From an uncultured Clostridia bacterium (GTDB lineage: Bacteria > Bacillota > Clostridia > Oscillospirales > Ruminococcaceae), in the NCBI GenBank assembly GCA_947175045.1, contig CAMWLH010000123.1, positions 1 through 6,471 of the forward strand: a DNA stretch of 6,471 bases, read 5' to 3'. Both the position numbers and the translations under genes were made by a program. Shown piece by piece: positions 1 to 5,072 of the stretch. Below the pieces are notes generated by a model that saw only the letters and a list, made by a program, of their open reading frames with translations, was not told where the DNA came from and searched no databases. Within the stretch, counting starts at the first letter, position 1. Each line of letters begins with the position of its first letter.

Positions 1-271
1 GTATGTCAACTGCCTTATTAACATTGTTGCCGGTTTTTGCAAGGATTCTGAGCGCATCGTCAACGTTATTGTTTGCTGCTGAAATAACTCTTACAGCATC
101 GTCGGCGTTGCCGCCTACTTTTCCAAGTATGTCAACTGCCTTATTAACATTGTTGCCGGTTTTTGCAAGGATTCTGAGCGCGTCGTCAACATTATTGTTA
201 GCTGCAGAAATAACTCTTATGGCATCGTCGGTGTTGCCGCCTACTTTTCCAAGTATGTTAACTGCATCGTC
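1..271 (-). repeat. Tandem 14-residue / 126-bp coding repeat
   Basis: From residue 253 the protein is built of 14-residue units of the form DDALRILAKTGNNV, with hydrophobics at fixed positions and a terminal G/N-N-x turn, consistent with short helix-turn repeats. Three slightly different units (DDAxRVISAANNNV, DDALRILAKTGNNV, NKAVDILGKVGGNx) form a 42-residue higher-order unit. At the DNA level, 1-126 and 127-252 differ at about 7 of 126 positions, so the array grew by recent tandem duplication or is kept uniform by recombination. It continues past the left edge, so its copy number is unknown. Confidence 0.92.
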
Positions 272-1027
272 AAATGTAACACTTATTGAATTTGTCGGTG
301 CTTTGGGAATTTCTCCACCTATAATTTTTGACATATCCACTGCAGAAACCTTACCTGTTGCTTTATCAAAAAATACGGTTGTTTTACTTATATCAACTTT
401 TGAAATGTTTGATAATCCATTATCAAGTAATGTGATATCATCAATAATATTGAGTTTAGATGCAATATCGCCTGTGATGTTTGTTGATTGATTGAGAACT
501 TCAGGAATTTCCGTTAATATTCCAACGCTATTAGGGTTAACATTATTGCCTAAAACCATAACAACATCTCCGGATTCAGCCCCCGCTTTAGCAACGTTCT
601 GTGATATAAAATCATCAAGAGCGAGAATATCTGTTCCATCGACACCTATACTGCCAACTCTTATTTTGTTTGTACCTTCTATTACTTTCCCTTCAAGCAA
701 TTTGAGCGCTGTAGCATCATCCCCGATAGCTTCTGTGACTGCTCTACGAAAGTATTCATTCCATAGAACATCACCCGCTTCAGTTTGGCTTATCATATAG
801 TACTGGCCATTGGAATTTGAACAATAACTTGCAATAGTATTATAATCCACACCAGAATAAAGCACCAAAGTTCCTTCGCCACCAAACGAAACATTTGATG
901 CAATTGTTGTTTGTAAATCCTTAGCAAATTGTGCAAGATCATCACCTGTCAGTGGAGAAGAACTTGTAATGCCATTATCTAACCGCCAAGATTCAACAGA
1001 CTCAATTAAAAAATCTAATAAATCCAT
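1..1027 (-). CDS. Repeat-bearing toxin-like protein, 3' end beyond window
   Basis: An uninterrupted frame starts at the ATG at 1027 and runs off the left edge, giving 342 visible residues. GGAGG lies 10 nt before the ATG, inside the end of the preceding gene, so translation is probably coupled. There is no signal peptide or membrane segment. Residues ~45-185 show a pattern that I match from memory to the ADP-ribosyl cyclase (CD38-like) fold: VLYSG at 55-59, QTEAG at 81-85, an F-I-S helix at 140-142, DVVMVLG at 154-160, then S167 with E173 six residues on, followed by IP. E173 aligns with the catalytic Glu of CD38; the two active-site Trp positions would be Tyr57 and Phe140. After a linker (186-250), a 14-residue unit repeats from 253 onward. 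Bacterial relatives of this fold occur as NAD-consuming toxin domains in polymorphic toxins, usually C-terminal, so an N-terminal position is odd. The reading frame is certain; the function is inferred. Confidence 0.85.
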   Translation of the reverse strand, partial: MDLLDFLIESVESWRLDNGITSSSPLTGDDLAQFAKDLQTTIASNVSFGGEGTLVLYSGVDYNTIASYCSNSNGQYYMISQTEAGDVLWNEYFRRAVTEAIGDDATALKLLEGKVIEGTNKIRVGSIGVDGTDILALDDFISQNVAKAGAESGDVVMVLGNNVNPNSVGILTEIPEVLNQSTNITGDIASKLNIIDDITLLDNGLSNISKVDISKTTVFFDKATGKVSAVDMSKIIGGEIPKAPTNSISVTFDDAVNILGKVGGNTDDAIRVISAANNNVDDALRILAKTGNNVNKAVDILGKVGGNADDAVRVISAANNNVDDALRILAKTGNNVNKAVDI

Positions 1028-1032
1028 ACCAA

Positions 1033-1479
1033 TTAATCCTCCATTTCAATAGCAGTTGCGTTACTCATATTAACAATGATAGAGTTAAGATTTGCTTTCT
1101 TTACACCACCTTGATTAACTAACATGGCTTCTTCTATCATTTTTATAATTAAATCTCGCTTTTCCCAAACTGATTTCGGAATAAGAATCTTATTTACATC
1201 CCATACCAACTTAAAGCTTTCACGTCGATTCCCTTCGCTTCGAAAATCTTCAACTTCCAAGCGCACGACATATCCATTCCACCACAAATCGTAAATAAGC
1301 GGCACATCATGCATACCACCCCCAATGGCAACTAAAAATGCGTTTCGAACTCTGTCTGCTATCCACTCTGATCGCCCTGGCAAAAATATCTGTGGTTTTG
1401 TCCCCCAACAGTTTTTCAATCCCATAGACTTGAAAAAATCAAAATCTTTTTCCTGGACAATTTCATGTACAAAAGCCAT
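1033..1479 (-). CDS. Small soluble protein of unknown function, possible partner/immunity protein
   Basis: A 148-residue protein beginning MAFVHEIVQE, with no signal peptide or transmembrane segment. It is rich in aromatics, with WWNG at 66-69 and a triple Gly at 53-55, and reads as a compact alpha/beta fold. The start at 1479 follows AAAGGGA about 7 nt upstream. Its TAA ends 5 nt before the start of the repeat protein, and its last codons contain that gene's GGAGG, so the two are almost certainly co-transcribed. I do not recognise the family. Its size, solubility and tight coupling to a toxin-like gene would suit an immunity or adaptor protein, but immunity genes normally follow rather than precede their toxin, so this is only a suggestion. 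A 4-bp hairpin (CGCC/GGCG, 1494-1505) lies just upstream of the ribosome-binding site. Confidence 0.8.
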   Translation of the reverse strand: MAFVHEIVQEKDFDFFKSMGLKNCWGTKPQIFLPGRSEWIADRVRNAFLVAIGGGMHDVPLIYDLWWNGYVVRLEVEDFRSEGNRRESFKLVWDVNKILIPKSVWEKRDLIIKMIEEAMLVNQGGVKKANLNSIIVNMSNATAIEMED

Positions 1480-1787
1480 AACATTCCCTTTCCCGCCGAA
1501 CGGCGAATAAACTTTTTAAGGCAACACCGCATAATCCAATTTTAAAAACCGGTGCCGCTGCTTACATTCGCAAAAATTCAAACTCTTGATGAACTTGACT
1601 AAAAAATGCAACAAGTGAAACGAAGAAGCACAGCGAGCGTCGTTTCATCGTTGTGACGCTTTTAAACGTCTTTGATCAAATGGGGCAGTTGGTTTTGTGC
1701 AGGTGAAACAAATCCCTTGCCTTTTTGCAACTACCATAGCAATCTTTGTGTAAATTCAACCGCTTTTGTTGTTTACTTGCATAACAT
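1480..1787 (-). other. Long gene-free leader below the second agr promoter
   Basis: About 300 nt separates the ribosome-binding site of the duplicated promoter block from the 148-residue protein, and it holds no convincing gene. Right after the block, ATG at 1782 opens an 8-codon frame (MQVNNKSG, stop at 1756), where the paralogous agrD starts MKNNKK. Another small frame, ATG at 1737 to TGA at 1645 (30 residues, including CFTC), has no clear ribosome-binding site. The segment has an 8-bp stem (1616-1623 with 1640-1647) and a 4-bp GACG/CGTC stem (1655-1658 with 1667-1670). It could be an untranslated regulatory leader, a decayed agrD-like gene, or a dispersed intergenic element. Confidence 0.5.
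1616..1647 (-). other. Hairpin in leader
   Basis: TGAAACGA at 1616-1623 is perfectly complementary to TCGTTTCA at 1640-1647, an 8-bp stem around a 16-nt loop rich in GC/AG steps. It has no following T-tract, so it is not a terminator. It lies in the middle of the leader transcribed toward the 148-residue protein. Confidence 0.5.
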
Positions 1788-1831
1788 CATCCTTTCTGTT
1801 TTGAGAAGCCATGATTTTAATCTGTACTAAC

Positions 1832-1860
1832 ATTATACAAAAATAACGTCGAATTTTCAA
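1832..1860 (-). promoter_or_regulatory. Sigma-A type promoter of the downstream operon (P3-like)
   Basis: Read on the minus strand, TTGAAA (1860-1855) and TATAAT (1837-1832) are separated by exactly 17 bp, and transcription would begin near 1825. The -10 box is a perfect consensus, stronger than the TAAAAT at the agrD promoter. It faces the long leader, the 148-residue protein and the repeat protein. Confidence 0.82.
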
Positions 1861-1869
1861 GGGGTTATT

Positions 1870-1901
1870 CGCGAACTGTATATAAATTGTACGCGAATTG
1901 C
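1870..1901 (-). promoter_or_regulatory. LytTR/AgrA-type operator with one degenerate half-site
   Basis: The promoter-proximal half-site ACAGTTCGCG (1879-1870) is perfect. The distal one, GCAATTCGCG (1901-1892), differs at two positions; they start 22 bp apart. AgrA/VirR-type LytTR regulators bind direct repeats of about 9 bp separated by 12-13 bp upstream of the -35 box, and S. aureus AgrA boxes begin ACAGTT. The same half-site-to--35 distance is found at the agrD operator. Confidence 0.78.
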
Positions 1902-1923
1902 AAAAACAATCAAAAGACAATTG
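1901..1923 (-). terminator. Weak possible terminator after agrB
   Basis: On the minus strand, CAATTG (1923-1918) can pair with TGATTG (1912-1907) around a 5-nt loop, giving four Watson-Crick and two wobble pairs, followed directly by TTTTT. The stem is short and AT-rich, so termination would be inefficient and read-through from agrDB into the next operon is possible. Confidence 0.3.
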
Positions 1924-1959
1924 ATGTTTAAGAATTACCAGAGGTAAACGACAGTTTCT

Positions 1960-2547
1960 TCACTTTGACAAATCAAAGAAATTTTTTACTTTACCGGCAA
2001 TAAGCATAATGCTTAATACAACGAACGAGTATGTCATAGCAACAAACAAGTTGTCAAATATTATCATTTTAAGCAGCAGAGCAATAATAAGTTCTGCCGC
2101 CGCCATGAGTACTGTCCGCTTTTTATAAACCTTATGCTCCGTTTCATCTAACGGCTTGTTTCTATTCTCTACTGGAGAGAGCATAAGCACGACAGATGCC
2201 GCTGCCGCTAAAGCGACATAATACACCCAATCCTCCATATAGAGATATTTCAAACCGATTGAAACTACAATCAGCATAATCACCGAAAAAATGTAACACC
2301 TTAAAGGGGTTTTGGCATGATATCCACCAGCAAATGATCTCAGCGGGATATACGCCGCCATGAATACTGCAACCTCAAGAAATACACCGAAAATCAACCC
2401 GATGATCAAAGCGGAAGACACGTTGAGCACAGAAACAAGTATCTGGTTTATACCGTATATGTATATCTCCGCGTCCTCCTCTTTGACCACACCGCTATGA
2501 ACAAGGTTGTTTCCGATTTTTCCCGACAGCCTTGCCAAAAACTCCAT
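1960..2547 (-). CDS. agrB: AgrB autoinducer-peptide processing endopeptidase
   Basis: A 195-residue polytopic membrane cysteine protease that removes the C-terminal tail of AgrD and forms the thiolactone ring. The catalytic pair is present at His77 and Cys84 in RSFAGGYHAKTPLRCY (70-85), the same numbering as in S. aureus AgrB. Hydrophobic segments lie at about 37-57, 86-103, 107-122, 146-163 and 165-183. I chose ATG 2547 (MEFLARLSGK), two nt after the agrD stop, because AgrB proteins begin with this type of amphipathic helix; a longer in-frame start at 2613 would add 22 residues encoded inside agrD in another frame. The order is agrD-agrB, the reverse of S. aureus but common in clostridia. 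The gene looks intact. Confidence 0.95.
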   Translation of the reverse strand: MEFLARLSGKIGNNLVHSGVVKEEDAEIYIYGINQILVSVLNVSSALIIGLIFGVFLEVAVFMAAYIPLRSFAGGYHAKTPLRCYIFSVIMLIVVSIGLKYLYMEDWVYYVALAAAASVVLMLSPVENRNKPLDETEHKVYKKRTVLMAAAELIIALLLKMIIFDNLFVAMTYSFVVLSIMLIAGKVKNFFDLSK

Positions 2548-2549
2548 AA

Positions 2550-2708
2550 TCAGAACTTGCGGAGCTTCTCGGCGCCTTTGGGCAATTTCGGCTGATGTAC
2601 AACAAACGCACAAGCCGAATTAACGTTAGCTGCCGTTGCCATTTTTGCCGCTGCCGCGACCGCCTTTTTGAAGCCGATCATTTTGGAGTCCTTTTTGTTG
2701 TTTTTCAT
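2550..2708 (-). CDS. agrD: AgrD-type cyclic lactone autoinducer precursor
   Basis: A 52-residue precursor in three parts: a basic amphipathic leader (MKNNKKDSKMIGFKK, then an Ala-rich helix), a core around NSACAFVV (30-37), and the charged recognition tail HQPKLPKGAEKLRKF (38-52). The 'QPKxP' motif is typical of clostridial AgrD tails. By analogy with the C. perfringens precursor, where cleavage falls before HQ, the mature ring is predicted as Cys33-Ala-Phe-Val-Val37, closed by a Cys33 thiolactone, perhaps with a short N-terminal extension. The start at 2708 has the ribosome-binding block AGAAAGGATGG upstream; the longer frame back to 2789 would run through the promoter. It is followed 2 nt later by agrB. 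Confidence 0.93.
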   Translation of the reverse strand: MKNNKKDSKMIGFKKAVAAAAKMATAANVNSACAFVVHQPKLPKGAEKLRKF

Positions 2709-2760
2709 ACGAAAACCATCCTTTCTGTTATGGCAGGTATTCCTCAACCCACCTAATATT

Positions 2761-2789
2761 ATTTTAAACAAATAAAGTCGATTTTTCAA
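2761..2789 (-). promoter_or_regulatory. agrDB promoter (P2-like)
   Basis: On the minus strand TTGAAA (2789-2784) and TAAAAT (2766-2761) are 17 bp apart. Transcription would start near 2754, giving an agrD leader of about 46 nt. The operator lies directly upstream, at the position expected for activation by a LytTR regulator, so agrDB should be autoinduced. Confidence 0.82.
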
Positions 2790-2798
2790 GGCTCTGTT

Positions 2799-2830
2799 CG
2801 CGAACTGTATATAAAACGTACGCGAACTGT
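2799..2830 (-). promoter_or_regulatory. AgrA-type operator with two perfect half-sites
   Basis: The decamer ACAGTTCGCG occurs twice on the minus strand (2830-2821 and 2808-2799), starting 22 bp apart, immediately upstream of the agrD -35 box. The direct-repeat layout and ACAGTT core are those of AgrA/LytTR binding sites. The distal half-site abuts the T-tract of the preceding agrC terminator. Confidence 0.82.
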
Positions 2831-2868
2831 AAAAAACAGGCTCAAGGAAGCAAAATCCAAGAACCTGT
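2831..2868 (-). terminator. Intrinsic terminator of the agrAC transcript
   Basis: On the minus strand ACAGGTTC pairs with GAGCCTGT (one G-U), continues after two T-T mismatches with GG/CC, encloses the 9-nt loop ATTTTGCTT, and is followed by TTTTTT. It starts 10 nt after the kinase stop codon and separates agrAC transcription from the agrDB promoter. Confidence 0.82.
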
Positions 2869-2877
2869 GTTCACAAT

Positions 2878-4160
2878 TTAATCAATATAGAGAACTACCG
2901 TAACTGTGAAAATGTCGTTATCAGGGTTGATATTAACTGTTCCGTTGTATTTTTCAACCGTTTCGTTAACGCTTTTTAATCCATACCCATGATTTTCCTT
3001 GTCAGCCTTTGATGTGACTATTACGCCCTTCTCACGTTTTAAAGCGGTTTTAAAAGGATTAGTGACTTTTATCAGCAGCATACCTTTAGAATAATGAATC
3101 GCAAAATCAATAAATCTGTTTTGGTAACAAGTGAAGCCGCATGCAGAGCGTTGTCTAAAAGGTTTCCCAGAATGACCGTCATATCAAACGATGAAAGGTT
3201 CAGATCCGATGGAAGAGACGCATTGACGCTGACCCTTACTCCATTCTGTTTGGCGGCCTGAAGCTTGAAATTAACTAAACTGTCAATGGCTGGGTATCCC
3301 GTATTGATTATTTCGGTTCCGGATTCATAAACATCAACTATATCCGATATATGCTTCTGAGCTTCACTGAGATTGCCGCTCTTTATATCCGAAAACAATG
3401 ACCTCAGATGATTTTTCATGTCATGTTTTAATATGTTTGAGACCTCCCGCGTTTCGTTAATGATCTGCAGTTGGTTCTCATAATATTTATTCTGTTGCTC
3501 TATAATTCCTTTTTCCTGTTTTTCCTGATACAGCCTTGCAACTCTGTCAAACAAAAAGAAAACCGTAAAGTTAATGATTAACACAGCAATTATTGAAATG
3601 GTAATCTGGTACATTGAAAGTCCTACAGATTGGAAAATCATTAACAACATAAACAAAGATGAAATTGGAATCAGAAAAAGCGATATCCAGTACGTTTCCG
3701 GCAGAGTATTACCAATTTTTATGTTTTTAAACCCGTTTGCAGCCATTGAAACAGCATATATTAAAACATTTACCATAACGATTCCAAATACCGAATGATA
3801 ATCATTCCTTTCAGCAATAGGGAAATCAATATATCCTGTCAATGTGACAACTATCATTTCCGTGCCGAACATAAATATATATGTTAATAATCCGACAAGA
3901 AGTTTTTTCTTAATTGAAGATTGATACAAAAAAGTGAGCAGAAAAATCGCAATAATGTTCACAATTAAATTTATTAATGGTATGTTTATGGTTAAATAAA
4001 CAGTTGCAGTCAAGGCATAATATAACATATATAACATTGCTTCTACCGAATTCTTTATCTTGCAGCCGTCAAAGAAGGATTTTATAAGTTTATAAACAGA
4101 GTAAATACCCAATGCTTGTGAAAGTAAATAGGTCAATGTATATAAAGTGAATTCGTTCAT
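2878..4160 (-). pseudogene. agrC: AgrC-like GHKL sensor histidine kinase, frameshifted
   Basis: A membrane receptor kinase for the autoinducer peptide. Residues 1-205 form about six hydrophobic segments; the dimerisation/phosphoacceptor box is LKHDMKNHL with His246; the N-box is LGNLLDNALHAA (331-342). The frame then reads into a TGA (3072-3074) after a run of four A at 3122-3119 on the minus strand. The -1 frame continues NRFIDFAIHYSKG, then KVTNPF and the G-box NHGYGLKSV to the TAA at 2878. One extra A (AAAAA) restores a normal 427-residue protein, with K347 followed by NRF. Start 4160 has AAAGGGG upstream and overlaps agrA by ATGA. As read, the product lacks the ATP lid and G-box and should not phosphorylate. 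A homopolymer sequencing error is an alternative. Confidence 0.88.
3119..3122 (-). other. Frameshift point in agrC
   Basis: On the minus strand the sequence is ACC AAA ACA GAT. The upstream half of the kinase uses this frame, while the downstream half needs AAC AGA TTT (NRF). The minimal repair is one added A in the AAAA tract. It is not a canonical X XXY YYZ slippery heptamer, so programmed -1 shifting is unlikely. Confidence 0.85.
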
Positions 4161-4873
4161 ATGTTACCCCTTTCCCATTCCGATATTATTTCCCTTACTT
4201 CTTTCCGCCTGTCCCTGCCTATGGGAATGATATCGCCGTTTAACATCGTTATTTCTTCATATTTAATATGGTTGGTATTGTCGTAATTTATAATATACGA
4301 ACGGTGTACCTATATAAATCTCGCCTCGGATATCTGTTCCGTTATTTCTGCCATAGTAGACTTAAATTCATAATCCCCGCTTTTCGTTGCAATTTTAAAA
4401 TAATGGTCAAAGCTCTCAAAGTACAGTATATCGTTGAACTTTATTCTGAAAGCTCCCTGCTTACTTTCAAATACAAATACACAATCCCTGCTGCTTAGCA
4501 ACTCCGCAGTCAGATCCACCATTTTAAAAAGCTTTTCCTTATCTATGGGCTTTTGGAGAAAATTAAGAGGCTGAACATCAAAAAGCTGCCTATCATAACA
4601 GTTTTTAGCTGATATGTAAACAATTTTTATAATATTATCCTTCAGTTCCGTCCTGATCAGATGCCCGAGCTCAACACCGTTCATTTTAACAAGCTCAATA
4701 TCAAGGATTATCAGATCGCAGTGGTTTCTTTTTAAATATTCCCATAGATCTTCCGCATTGAAAAATGACTTGATGTCAAGTTTTATACCTCTAAGCTGTT
4801 GATATTCTGCCAGATACTCGTTCACCTGTGTAACCGTATCCTGAAAATCATCACAAACCGCTATTCTTATCAT
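4157..4873 (-). pseudogene. agrA: AgrA-like LytTR response regulator with in-frame amber stop
   Basis: The transcriptional activator partner of the kinase. The receiver domain begins MIRIAVCDD (acidic Asp8/Asp9), has phosphoacceptor Asp58 in LIILDIEL, Ser88 and Lys108 before Pro109. The LytTR DNA-binding domain starts near 135 (VFVFES, ILYFES, YFKI). At codon 188 a TAG (4312-4310) interrupts ARFI-x-VHRSYIINY; the same frame stays open for 50 more codons (VHRSYIIN, IPIGRDRRKEV) to a TGA at 4157 that overlaps the kinase ATG. The restored length of 238 residues is normal for AgrA. The truncated product keeps the receiver but lacks the last third of LytTR, so DNA binding should be lost. Start 4873 is supported by GGGGTGAG and the receiver N-terminus; the longer frame to 5098 is not. 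Confidence 0.9.
4310..4312 (-). other. In-frame TAG inside agrA
   Basis: The codon replaces the residue before VHRSY in the LytTR domain, a place often occupied by Arg, Lys or Gln. A single change from CAG, AAG or TGG would create it. Reading frame and family signature are continuous on both sides. Confidence 0.9.
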
Positions 4874-4894
4874 ACTCTCACCCCCATACCTTAT

Positions 4895-4923
4895 ATTATA
4901 CCATATAATTCTTATAAAATCAA
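4895..4923 (-). promoter_or_regulatory. agrAC promoter
   Basis: On the minus strand TTGATT (4923-4918) and TATAAT (4900-4895) are 17 bp apart, about 22 nt above the agrA start. There is no ACAGTT repeat here, so agrAC is predicted to be constitutive or otherwise controlled rather than directly autoinduced, unlike the S. aureus arrangement where agrBDCA share one promoter. Confidence 0.75.
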
Positions 4924-4969
4924 TGCATAACTTTACAGAGTGAGGTATAATATAGATATTTAGGCGGGG

Positions 4970-4985
4970 ATTTGCTTTCGCAAAT
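4970..4985 (-). other. Small hairpin with GAAA tetraloop
   Basis: On the minus strand ATTTGC-GAAA-GCAAAT forms a 6-bp stem capped by a GNRA loop, in the ~200-nt spacer between the recombinase and agrA. No T-tract follows, so it is not an evident terminator. The rest of this spacer shows nothing further beyond the agrAC promoter and the 13-nt repeat. Confidence 0.4.
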
Positions 4986-5057
4986 TCTTCAAATACAGGT
5001 AACAACGCGATATTTCGACTATAAAATACGGTTTTGCGGCGGCGTACATTTTTAGAA

Positions 5058-5070
5058 TGACGGCTGAAAA
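5058..5070 (+). repeat. 13-nt direct repeat, copy next to the recombinase 3' end
   Basis: TGACGGCTGAAAA occurs here, 2 nt beyond the restored stop of the recombinase, and again at 6210-6222, just upstream of its start. The pair brackets the gene exactly. It may be the remains of an attachment site or target duplication, or of a shared hairpin arm. Confidence 0.45.
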
Positions 5071-5072
5071 GC

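Larger units (their letters stand above)
1788..1901 (-). repeat. Second copy of the agrD operator-promoter-RBS block
   Basis: This 114-nt segment aligns without gaps to 2717-2830. From the distal half-site to the -10 box (70 nt each), 57 positions match. The spacing from the -10 box to the shared AACAGAAAGGATG ribosome-binding block (1788-1800 and 2717-2729) is 31 nt in both copies. The coding sequence after the start codon is not conserved, so the duplication covers control sequence and only the first codons of agrD at most. Confidence 0.88.

Noticed and set aside
1..252. Tandem repeat as a CRISPR array
   Set aside because: The units are contiguous at 126 bp, without unique spacers, and keep a protein frame.
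3..800. Two long plus-strand open frames over 3-491 and 492-800
   Set aside because: They are antisense shadows of the continuous minus-strand repeat protein, which has a ribosome-binding site and family-like motifs; the plus frames inherit the repeat.
2548..2613. Longer AgrB starting at 2613
   Set aside because: The extension is agrD sequence in another frame; 2547 gives His77/Cys84 at the standard positions.
2709..2789. Longer AgrD starting at 2789
   Set aside because: It would include the -10 region and the mRNA start; ATG 2708 has the ribosome-binding site and gives a standard 52-residue precursor.
3072..3122. Programmed -1 frameshifting in agrC
   Set aside because: There is no canonical slippery heptamer at the junction, and no family precedent that I know of.
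4268..4498. Plus-strand frame opposite agrA, and similar ones at 3574-3798, 5246-5482, 5497-5937 and 5938-6219
   Set aside because: They lie antisense to recognised domains and have no recognisable protein features.
4946..4951. Plus-strand TATAAT between agrA and the recombinase
   Set aside because: No acceptable -35 box at 16-18 bp upstream, and no plus-strand gene follows.
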